A stretch of DNA of 5,926 nucleotides from Eubacteriales Family XIII. Incertae Sedis bacterium (GTDB taxonomy: Bacteria > Bacillota > Clostridia > Peptostreptococcales > Anaerovoracaceae), in contig JAISGB010000148.1 of assembly GCA_031263335.1 (NCBI GenBank), forward strand, positions 1 to 5,926, in the 5' to 3' direction. Of the stretch, positions 1 to 5,189 are shown one piece after another. Position numbers and translations under genes: made by a program. The number at the start of each line of letters is the position of its first letter. The first letter of the stretch is position 1. The notes under the pieces are model-generated. The model had not been told where the DNA came from and did not search any database. It was given only the letters and a program-made list of their open reading frames with translations.

Positions 1-1
1 C

Positions 2-550
2 CCGCAGCCCGGCGAAACGATCGTGGACGTATGCGCCGCGCCCGGCGGCAAGACCATGGCCATCGCGGAGGCGATGAACAACAGCGGCAAGATCAACGCC
101 ATCGATCTGTACAAGCGGAAGCTGTATCGGATCGGCGAACAGGCGCGGCGTTTGGGCGTCAGCATCGTGGATATGTGGAGTTGGGACGCGACCCGCGCGG
201 ATTCCGATCTCGCGGAGACGGCGGATCGCGTCCTCGTGGACGCCCCGTGTTCGGGACTCGGCACCGTCCGAAAAAAGCCCGAGATCAAATACAAACAATG
301 GGATCGGGATCTGGAGGAACTGCCGATCAAGCAACGGGACATATTGGCGGCGTCCTCCGGGTATGTGAAACCGGGCGGCGTCCTCGTCTATTCCACCTGC
401 ACCGTTTCGCGGAAGGAGAACCAACAGATCATAAGGGATTTTCTGAAGCGGCACGGAGATTTTGAGAAGATCGAATCGAGGCAATTGTTGCCGAGTACGG
501 ACAACACCGACGGCTTCTTCGTCTGCAAGATGAGACGACAGGGCAATTGA
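2..550 (+). CDS. rsmB: 16S rRNA (cytosine-967-C5)-methyltransferase RsmB, C-terminal part (5' truncated by window edge)
   Basis: SAM-dependent methyltransferase that makes m5C967 in 16S rRNA. Only the catalytic domain is visible; the frame is open from base 2 and continues off the left edge, so the N-terminal NusB-like RNA-binding domain lies outside. The GTG at 23 is internal: the residues before it (PQPGETIVDVCAAPGGKT) already belong to SAM motif I. Further family marks are the acidic residue of motif II (NAIDLYKRKL), the motif IV signature DAPCSGLGTVRKKPE with its cysteine, the catalytic motif YSTCTVSRKEN, and the typical C-terminal ending DGFFVCKMRR. The Cys of STCT is the expected nucleophile and that of DAPCSG the release residue. 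The stop is TGA at 548-550. The phosphatase gene starts 17 nt later, so the two are probably co-transcribed. The family (RsmB/NOP2/Sun) is certain. RsmB rather than a paralogue such as RsmF is inferred from the motif spelling and from the neighbourhood. Confidence 0.93.
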   Translation, partial: PQPGETIVDVCAAPGGKTMAIAEAMNNSGKINAIDLYKRKLYRIGEQARRLGVSIVDMWSWDATRADSDLAETADRVLVDAPCSGLGTVRKKPEIKYKQWDRDLEELPIKQRDILAASSGYVKPGGVLVYSTCTVSRKENQQIIRDFLKRHGDFEKIESRQLLPSTDNTDGFFVCKMRRQGN

Positions 551-557
551 CGCGGGC

Positions 558-561
558 GGAG
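558..561 (+). promoter_or_regulatory. Shine-Dalgarno for the phosphatase; favours ATG 568
   Basis: GGAG at 558-561 sits 6 nt before the ATG at 568. The upstream in-frame TTG at 547, which overlaps the rsmB stop as TTGA, has only a weak purine stretch (AGGG, 540-543) three bases before it. This site is the main reason for choosing ATG 568. The other is that the PP2C domain begins immediately after it. Confidence 0.6.
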
Positions 562-567
562 CGGCGG

Positions 568-1314
568 ATGATAAACGTGGGGTTCAAAACCGATGTGGGG
601 CGCAGACGCGATGGGAATGAGGACGCGTTGCTTGTCCTTCCCAAATACAGCCTGTTTGCCGTGGCTGACGGCGTAGGCGGCAGGAGTTCCGGCGAGATCG
701 CCAGCAGGAAAGCGATCAACGGCATCGAGGATTTCCTGAAAACCAATCCCATCGACAAGTTGGAAAATATGGAAGGAAAATACCGCCACAATTGGTTCAA
801 AAGCTATTTCCTTCGATGTTTTCGGAAGATCAACAACGATATTCTCGACGTGTCGCTTCGCGATCCCGAGAAGGAGGGGATGGCTACCACGGCCGTGGTG
901 GCGTATGTGGACGGCGATGTTCTCTACATCATCAACATCGGCGACAGCAGGGCGTATATCCTGCGGGATGGGGAGATCGGGCAGCTCACGGAGGATCATA
1001 CCTATGTGAACAAATTGATCGACAAGGGTATGCTCACGAAAAGCGAGGCGCGTCTGCATCCGCAGAAGAATATGATCACACGCGCCTTGGGCGTGATCAA
1101 CGGGGCGGAACCGGATTTCTTTCACTACGACATCCGTGGGAAGGATCGGGTGCTGTTGTGTACGGACGGTCTGCACGGGGAACTTACGGATGAGGAGATT
1201 CGGGATACGGCGCTTGCGGAGCAAAACCTGAACGCGGTTTGCCGAAACCTCGTCAGAGAGGCGAACAACCGGGGCGGCAACGATAACATCACCGTCGTCT
1301 GCTTGGAGATATAA
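568..1314 (+). CDS. prpC: PP2C-family protein serine/threonine phosphatase (Stp/PrpC)
   Basis: Soluble metal-dependent (Mn/Mg) phosphatase expected to dephosphorylate the neighbouring PASTA kinase and its substrates. From ATG 568 it has 248 residues, close to the family's usual 240-255. The PP2C motifs appear in order: TDVGRRRDGNEDALL (residues 8-22), AVADGVGGRSSGE (31-43, metal ligand Asp34 and the Gly35 backbone), MATTAVVA (105-112), IGDSRAYILRDG (124-135), LTEDHT (140-145), TRALG (171-175), LLCTDGLHGEL (196-206, Asp200) and GGNDNITVV (236-244, Asp239). All metal-binding positions are intact, so it should be active. There is no membrane segment or signal peptide. The stretch at residues 58-104, before the MATT motif, looks slightly longer than in compact homologues and is aromatic/basic in part (YRHNWFKSYFLRCF). 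A TTG start at 547 would add 7 residues (MTRAERR) and overlap the rsmB stop, but it is less likely. Unlike many Firmicutes, where the kinase gene follows at once, 204 nt separate this gene from the kinase. Confidence 0.95.
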   Translation: MINVGFKTDVGRRRDGNEDALLVLPKYSLFAVADGVGGRSSGEIASRKAINGIEDFLKTNPIDKLENMEGKYRHNWFKSYFLRCFRKINNDILDVSLRDPEKEGMATTAVVAYVDGDVLYIINIGDSRAYILRDGEIGQLTEDHTYVNKLIDKGMLTKSEARLHPQKNMITRALGVINGAEPDFFHYDIRGKDRVLLCTDGLHGELTDEEIRDTALAEQNLNAVCRNLVREANNRGGNDNITVVCLEI

Positions 1315-1336
1315 AACGGAACACTGTCCGATCAAA

Positions 1337-1481
1337 ACGATTCAACGGTCGCGATAGTTTTGATGGAGTCCGGGTTCCAATGCCGGTTTTGGCTCCCCGG
1401 AACGTACTCTGAGGTACGTGAGGAAGACAAAATCGGTATTGGGTTCCGGAATACGCGAAAATAGCGTGGCTGTTGAATCGT
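1337..1481 (+). repeat. Long imperfect inverted repeat / predicted single hairpin with capped tip
   Basis: The outer ends form a perfect 10-bp inverted repeat: ACGATTCAAC (1337-1346) against GTTGAATCGT (1472-1481). The arms keep pairing almost to the centre. Clear blocks are 1358-1361 with 1458-1461, 1369-1373 with 1446-1450, 1377-1381 with 1438-1442, 1383-1385 with 1434-1436 and 1387-1391 with 1428-1432. The tip is a separate stem, ACGTAC (1402-1407) with GTACGT (1414-1419), plus one U.G pair closing a CUGA loop. By hand I count about 50 Watson-Crick and 9 G.U pairs, with one bulge (G1357), about eight isolated mismatches and a small internal loop below the tip. No U-tract follows, so it is not a normal terminator. 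It may be a structured RNA (processing site or regulatory hairpin) or a MITE-like dispersed palindrome. Only one copy is in this window, so dispersal cannot be judged. Confidence 0.8.
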
Positions 1482-1492
1482 AACTGCTTATA

Positions 1493-1506
1493 GCGCGACG
1501 CGCGAC
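1493..1506 (+). repeat. Tandem 7-nt direct repeat GCGCGAC x2
   Basis: GCGCGAC occurs at 1493-1499 and again at 1500-1506, directly before the kinase Shine-Dalgarno. It is visible in the sequence. Two short GC-rich units could easily arise by chance, and I assign no function. Confidence 0.35.
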
Positions 1507-1507
1507 G

Positions 1508-1513
1508 GGAGGA
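1508..1513 (+). promoter_or_regulatory. Ribosome-binding site of prkC
   Basis: GGAGGA at 1508-1513 lies 5 nt before the ATG at 1519. It is a strong Shine-Dalgarno, 26 nt downstream of the end of the long hairpin, so the hairpin as drawn does not sequester it. Confidence 0.8.
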
Positions 1514-1518
1514 TAGAC

Positions 1519-3606
1519 ATGGGGCATAAAATACTGGCCGGAAGATATGAGATATACGAGAAGATTGGCGAGGGCGGCATGGCGGTCGTCTATAAGGCGC
1601 GCGACAAGTTGCTCAGCCGCATGGTCGCCATCAAGATTCTCAGGCCGGAATTTGTCACGGACACGAATTTTGTGGAGAGTTTCCGGCGCGAATCGCGGGC
1701 GGCCGCCAGCCTATCTCATCCCAACATCGTCAACATCTACGATGTCGGCAAGGAAGGGAACATCTACTATATCGTCATGGAATTGGTGGACGGCAGGCCG
1801 CTGAGCGAGATCATCGCCGAGGAAGCGCCGTTGGACTACAAGTACACGATCAGCGTCGCGGAACAGGTGGCGGCGGCCTTGGTCGTCGCCCATAAGAACA
1901 ACATCATCCATCGGGACGTGAAACCGCATAATATCCTGATCACGCCGGACGGATCGGCCAAGATCACGGATTTCGGCATCGCCCGGGCGGTCAGCGACGG
2001 GACCATCGTGAGCGAGCACAACGTGGTCATGGGTTCCGTCCATTATTTCTCGCCGGAGCAGGGGCGCGGGCAGTATGTGGATGAAAAATCGGACATCTAC
2101 TCCCTCGGCATCGTCATGTACGAGATGTTGACGGGGCGGGTCCCGTTCGACGCCGATCATCCCGTGACGGTCGCCATGATGCACATGAACGACAACCTGA
2201 TTCCGCCCTCAAAGGTGGTCGAGGGCGTCCCGCCGGGATTGGATCAGATCGTCGTGAAGGCCACGGAGAAATATCAGGTCAACCGGTTCCGGAGCGCGGA
2301 GGAAATGTTGGCCGCCCTGCAGAATGTCAGCTTCGTGACGGGCTGGTTCGAGGACGAGGGGATCGCGGGCATCTTCAAGCGGCCGAACGAGGGCGGCGCG
2401 GACGAGGTCTATGCGGGAGAGCCGGGCGCGGACGACGGGGGACTCGAGTCGGACGAACAACACGGGGACGATCGCGGCGCGGACGAAACGGACGATGATT
2501 ATGACGAGGACGACGAGGATGAGGACGCCGCCCTCGGGAAGAAACGCCGCCGCAAGGAGGCAAAGACGAAACGGAACGGAAAGAAGGGCGGCAGATTCGG
2601 AAAATACAAGGCATTGGCCATCGTCTTAGCGCTGATCGTTGCCCTGCCCGTGAGCTACGGCCTCTACAAGGGCATCACCTATCTCACGACGGATCGCGGC
2701 GTCGAAGCGCCTGATTTGATCGGCTTGAACGAGGAGAAGGCGACGAAAAAAGCGGAGGACTTGAAACTTAAGTTGGAGGTTGCGGAGGAGGTGTTCAGCG
2801 ACGAACACGAGGTCGGCCTCGTGGTGGATCAGGATCCCAAGGCCAAGGAGAAGGTGAAGAAGGGCAGCACGATCCGCGTCAATCTGAGCAAGGGGCCGGA
2901 GACGGTGACGCCGACGGACAACAGCGTGCCGGATGTTTTGGGCAAGTCCTTGGCGAGCGCGGAGTACACCATTCAACAATACGGGTTTACGCGGGGCAAT
3001 GTGAGCTACGCGGACAGTGAAAAGCCCATAGATACGGTGATCGACCAGAGTCCCAAGGCGGGCGACAAGGTCGCCTCCGGCAGCGCGATCAACCTGACGA
3101 TCAGCCAAGGTGCAAAGCCGAAGGAAGTCTCGATGCCCAACCTGATCGGAATGACCGAACAGGAGGCGCGCAATGCGCTTACGAACGCGGGACTCAACCT
3201 CTCCGGCGTGGATTCCGATTTCAGCGTCGATTACCGGCAGGACACCGTCATGTGGCAACAATACAAGACGAATACGAAGCTCTCGGAGGGGCAGGGGGTC
3301 AAGATCATCATCAGCAAGGGTCCGGAGGAAAAGACGAGTACGGTGTCGATCACGATCGATTTTTCAGGGGCGCCCGACGGGACGCCCGCGGGCGGCGGGG
3401 CGGAGACCCCGTTCAAGCTGTCCGTACTGTTCACAAATGGGGACGGAAGCCAGACCTATATTGTCAATGCGGCCGATCGCTTCAAGAGCGCCGGTTCGGA
3501 GTCCGTGTCCGTCACGGGCAAGGGGAACGGCCGTGTGGAGGTCTACTTCAACGGGGCGCTGAACAAGACGTACAGCGTCGATTTCAACACGGGCAAGGCG
3601 AGTTGA
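1519..3606 (+). CDS. prkC: Membrane Ser/Thr protein kinase with three PASTA domains (PrkC/PknB/Stk type)
   Basis: Bitopic receptor kinase, 695 residues; the N-terminal kinase is cytoplasmic and the PASTA domains extracellular. The kinase (about 10-270) is complete: Gly-loop GEGGMAVV (17-24), VAIK Lys39, helix-C Glu58, HRDVKPHN (131-138, catalytic Asp133), DFG (151-153), GSVHYFSPEQ (172-181) and DIYSLG (192-197). A low-complexity linker follows, acidic at about 305-336 (DETDDDYDEDDEDED at 322-336) and basic at about 341-364. One membrane helix spans about 365-386. PASTA domains lie at about 395-460, 470-531 and 537-602. A Gly-rich hinge and a beta-rich C-terminal domain (about 608-695) end the protein. 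PASTA domains of this family bind muropeptides or lipid II, and the kinase controls cell-wall synthesis, division or spore germination depending on species. The activation loop carries few threonines (Thr162), and PASTA3 has Tyr582 where PASTA2 has the usual Pro. It is preceded by a strong RBS and followed 4 nt later by rsgA. Confidence 0.97.
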   Translation: MGHKILAGRYEIYEKIGEGGMAVVYKARDKLLSRMVAIKILRPEFVTDTNFVESFRRESRAAASLSHPNIVNIYDVGKEGNIYYIVMELVDGRPLSEIIAEEAPLDYKYTISVAEQVAAALVVAHKNNIIHRDVKPHNILITPDGSAKITDFGIARAVSDGTIVSEHNVVMGSVHYFSPEQGRGQYVDEKSDIYSLGIVMYEMLTGRVPFDADHPVTVAMMHMNDNLIPPSKVVEGVPPGLDQIVVKATEKYQVNRFRSAEEMLAALQNVSFVTGWFEDEGIAGIFKRPNEGGADEVYAGEPGADDGGLESDEQHGDDRGADETDDDYDEDDEDEDAALGKKRRRKEAKTKRNGKKGGRFGKYKALAIVLALIVALPVSYGLYKGITYLTTDRGVEAPDLIGLNEEKATKKAEDLKLKLEVAEEVFSDEHEVGLVVDQDPKAKEKVKKGSTIRVNLSKGPETVTPTDNSVPDVLGKSLASAEYTIQQYGFTRGNVSYADSEKPIDTVIDQSPKAGDKVASGSAINLTISQGAKPKEVSMPNLIGMTEQEARNALTNAGLNLSGVDSDFSVDYRQDTVMWQQYKTNTKLSEGQGVKIIISKGPEEKTSTVSITIDFSGAPDGTPAGGGAETPFKLSVLFTNGDGSQTYIVNAADRFKSAGSESVSVTGKGNGRVEVYFNGALNKTYSVDFNTGKAS

Positions 3607-3610
3607 CGGC

Positions 3611-4519
3611 TTGCTTACGCGCGGCACGATCATCAAGGGGATCGCGGGTTTCTATTACGTCAAGACCGCAGACGCCCTCTACATGTGCAGGGCCAGGGGC
3701 ATCTTCAAAAAAGAAGGTGTGACGCCCTTGGTGGGCGATGAGGTTGTGATCGGGATACAGGACGCGGAGGAAGGCGTGGTGGACGAGATATTGCCGAGGC
3801 GCAACGCGTTCATCCGTCCTCCCGTCGCGAACATCGACGTGTTCATCGCCGTTGTGGCGACGAAGGATCCGGCGCCGAACCCTGAGATATTGGATCGTTT
3901 CCTCGTGACCGCCGAGGCGGCCGGCGTCGCATCAATCGTCTGCTTCAACAAGACCGATCTGCGAGATGGGGCGGTCGGGGACGGGACGGAGGCGATCTAC
4001 GCTTCGCTGTATCCCACCGTACCCGTCAGCGCGAAAACCGGCGAAGGGATCGACGGGCTGAAAGCCCTCATCGGCGATCGCCGCGCCGCGTTTGCGGGGG
4101 TGTCGGGCGTAGGCAAATCGAGCCTCATCAACCGGCTTTTGCTCCGGGACGACCTGATCACGGGGACGGTGAGCGAACGGACGGGAAGGGGACGGCACAC
4201 CACGCGCCACGTGGAGATCTTCGACACGGATTTCGGCGCGGCCATCTGTGATACGCCGGGCTACTCCGCTTTTGAGGGATGGTCGGGGCGGGACACGGGA
4301 GACGAGCGATTGGACGCTTTTTTCCCGGAGATCGGATTCTACGGGGAGGGGTGCAGGTTTGACGATTGCCGACATACGCGGGAGCCGGGGTGCGCGGTAA
4401 CGGCGGCATTGGACGCCGGGCTGATCGCGGCGTCCCGGTACGCGTCCTATGTCAGGATGCTCGCCGAGGCGGAACGCAATACGTCGGAATACAGGATGAA
4501 GAAAGGAAGCACAAGGTAA
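3611..4519 (+). CDS. rsgA: Ribosome small-subunit biogenesis GTPase RsgA (YloQ/CpgA/YjeQ)
   Basis: Circularly permuted GTPase that checks late 30S subunit maturation; its GTP hydrolysis is stimulated by the 30S. It has 302 residues, the usual length. The order of motifs shows the permutation: an N-terminal OB-fold (about 1-70; IIKGIAGFYYV at 7-17), then G4 NKTD (113-116), SAKTGEG (G5), the P-loop GVSGVGKSS (163-171, Lys169), the switch region TGRGRHTTRHVE, and G3 DTPG (214-217). The C-terminal zinc-binding domain is present, with ligands Cys248, Cys253, His255 and Cys261 (C-x4-C-x-H-x5-C). The start is TTG at 3611, 4 nt after the prkC stop. No ATG or GTG lies close by in frame, and TTG gives an N-terminus (MLTRGTIIK) aligned with the Bacillus form. 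The RBS is weak (AAGG at 3595-3598, 12 nt away), suggesting translational coupling to prkC. B. subtilis CpgA is a reported PrkC substrate, which fits this neighbourhood. Confidence 0.96.
   Translation: MLTRGTIIKGIAGFYYVKTADALYMCRARGIFKKEGVTPLVGDEVVIGIQDAEEGVVDEILPRRNAFIRPPVANIDVFIAVVATKDPAPNPEILDRFLVTAEAAGVASIVCFNKTDLRDGAVGDGTEAIYASLYPTVPVSAKTGEGIDGLKALIGDRRAAFAGVSGVGKSSLINRLLLRDDLITGTVSERTGRGRHTTRHVEIFDTDFGAAICDTPGYSAFEGWSGRDTGDERLDAFFPEIGFYGEGCRFDDCRHTREPGCAVTAALDAGLIAASRYASYVRMLAEAERNTSEYRMKKGSTR
4513..4516 (+). promoter_or_regulatory. Ribosome-binding site of rpe
   Basis: AAGG (4513-4516), just before the rsgA stop codon, lies 7 nt before the ATG at 4524. It is modest but well spaced and supports that start. 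Confidence 0.55.
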
Positions 4520-4523
4520 CGAC

Positions 4524-5189
4524 ATGGCGCAATTATCGCTATCGATACTTTCGGCGGATTTTTCCGCTCTGGGAGAAACGTTAAAGACGGCGGAGGCCGG
4601 CGGCGTGGATTTCATTCACATGGATGTGATGGACGGTCGGTTCGTGCCGAATATTTCGTTCGGCCCGGCCGTGATCGGCAGTCTCGCGGGCAAGACGGGG
4701 TTGCCGTTCGACGTCCACCTCATGGTGGAGGAACCCGGGGACGCCATCGAACGGTATGTCACGGCGAATACGGAGTATGTCGTGGTACACTGCGAGGCTT
4801 GCCGACACTTGGATCGCGTGTTGCGTTCCATCAAATCCTTGGGCGTGAAATGCGGAGTCGCGCTGAATCCGGCGACGCATCCCGCCGTGTTGGATTACGT
4901 GTTGGATTACGTGGATCAGATCCTCGTGATGTCCGTAAACCCGGGCTTTGGCGGGCAGTCCTTCATCCGGGGCGTGTTGGACAAGATCAAGATGTACGAC
5001 GCGATGCGCACGGAGATGGACCTGCGTTACAAGATCTCGGTGGACGGCGGCGTCAATCTTGAGAATCTGCCGGACGTCGTCGGCGCCGGCGCCGATATGC
5101 TCGTCGTGGGATCCGCGGCGCTGAACAGTCCGGATCCGCTCGCTTCTCTGCGCTCATTCCGGGAGGTGGCCGATGCCTGTACCAAATAG
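4524..5189 (+). CDS. rpe: Ribulose-phosphate 3-epimerase
   Basis: Cytosolic TIM-barrel enzyme interconverting D-ribulose 5-phosphate and D-xylulose 5-phosphate in the pentose phosphate pathway. It has 221 residues, the family's normal size. Signatures run in order: LSILSADFSALG (6-17), the metal and catalytic motif HMDVMDGRFVPN (32-43, His32 and Asp34), DVHLMVEEP (63-71, His65), ALNPAT, MSVNPGFGGQSF, and the second catalytic Asp in SVDGGV (Asp174), followed by the phosphate-binding end GADMLVVGSAAL. Nothing is missing. A 12-nt perfect tandem repeat (4887-4910) encodes VLDYVLDY, but the region aligns with homologues from memory without an insertion. The start ATG is 4 nt after the rsgA stop, and the last 17 nt overlap lgt in another frame. 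rpe next to rsgA and prkC is a standard Firmicute arrangement. Confidence 0.97.
   Translation: MAQLSLSILSADFSALGETLKTAEAGGVDFIHMDVMDGRFVPNISFGPAVIGSLAGKTGLPFDVHLMVEEPGDAIERYVTANTEYVVVHCEACRHLDRVLRSIKSLGVKCGVALNPATHPAVLDYVLDYVDQILVMSVNPGFGGQSFIRGVLDKIKMYDAMRTEMDLRYKISVDGGVNLENLPDVVGAGADMLVVGSAALNSPDPLASLRSFREVADACTK
5162..5166 (+). promoter_or_regulatory. Ribosome-binding site of lgt, inside rpe
   Basis: GGAGG at 5162-5166 lies 6 nt before the ATG at 5173 and within the rpe coding sequence. It decides the lgt start: the later in-frame ATG at 5221 has no such site and would remove part of the first conserved segment. Confidence 0.75.

Larger units (their letters stand above)
1315..1518. other. 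Intergenic region between phosphatase and kinase genes
   Basis: This is the only non-coding stretch of note, 204 nt. It holds a long inverted repeat (1337-1481), a short 7-nt tandem repeat (1493-1506) and the kinase ribosome-binding site (1508-1513). I see no convincing -35/-10 promoter and no rho-independent terminator with a U-tract. A reverse-strand open frame (1342-1527) crosses the hairpin but looks like a by-product of the palindrome. Read-through from the phosphatase is therefore the simplest expectation, with the hairpin inside the transcript. Confidence 0.7.

Noticed and set aside
1317..1330. Small inverted repeat CGGA/TCCG after the phosphatase stop, possible terminator
   Set aside because: The stem has only 4 bp and no T-run follows, so it is too weak for a rho-independent terminator.
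388..1335. 315-codon open frame on the reverse strand opposite the phosphatase
   Set aside because: It shadows the phosphatase and the end of rsmB, both of which have complete family motifs. Long antisense frames are common in GC-rich coding DNA, and the translation shows no domain.
1466..1494. TATAGC at 1489-1494 as a -10 box for prkC
   Set aside because: The position 17 nt upstream (1466-1471, GTGGCT) does not resemble TTGACA, and part of the interval lies in the hairpin arm. A weak promoter cannot be excluded, but the sequence does not support one.
1342..1527. 61-codon reverse-strand open frame across the hairpin and the prkC start
   Set aside because: It lies almost entirely in the inverted repeat and runs antisense over the prkC RBS and start codon. 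It has no recognisable family and is best explained as a by-product of the palindrome. If the element is dispersed, similar small 'hypothetical proteins' may have been annotated elsewhere.
4887..4910. 12-nt perfect tandem repeat in rpe (GTGTTGGATTAC x2)
   Set aside because: It encodes VLDYVLDY in a helix where homologues have a similar pseudo-repeat (VLEYVLED-like). Length is conserved, so it is not a recent duplication of note.
5081..5094. Perfect 14-bp palindrome CGGCGCCGGCGCCG
   Set aside because: It falls within the Gly-Ala-Gly-Ala codons of the phosphate-binding end of rpe. GC-rich codon choice explains it.
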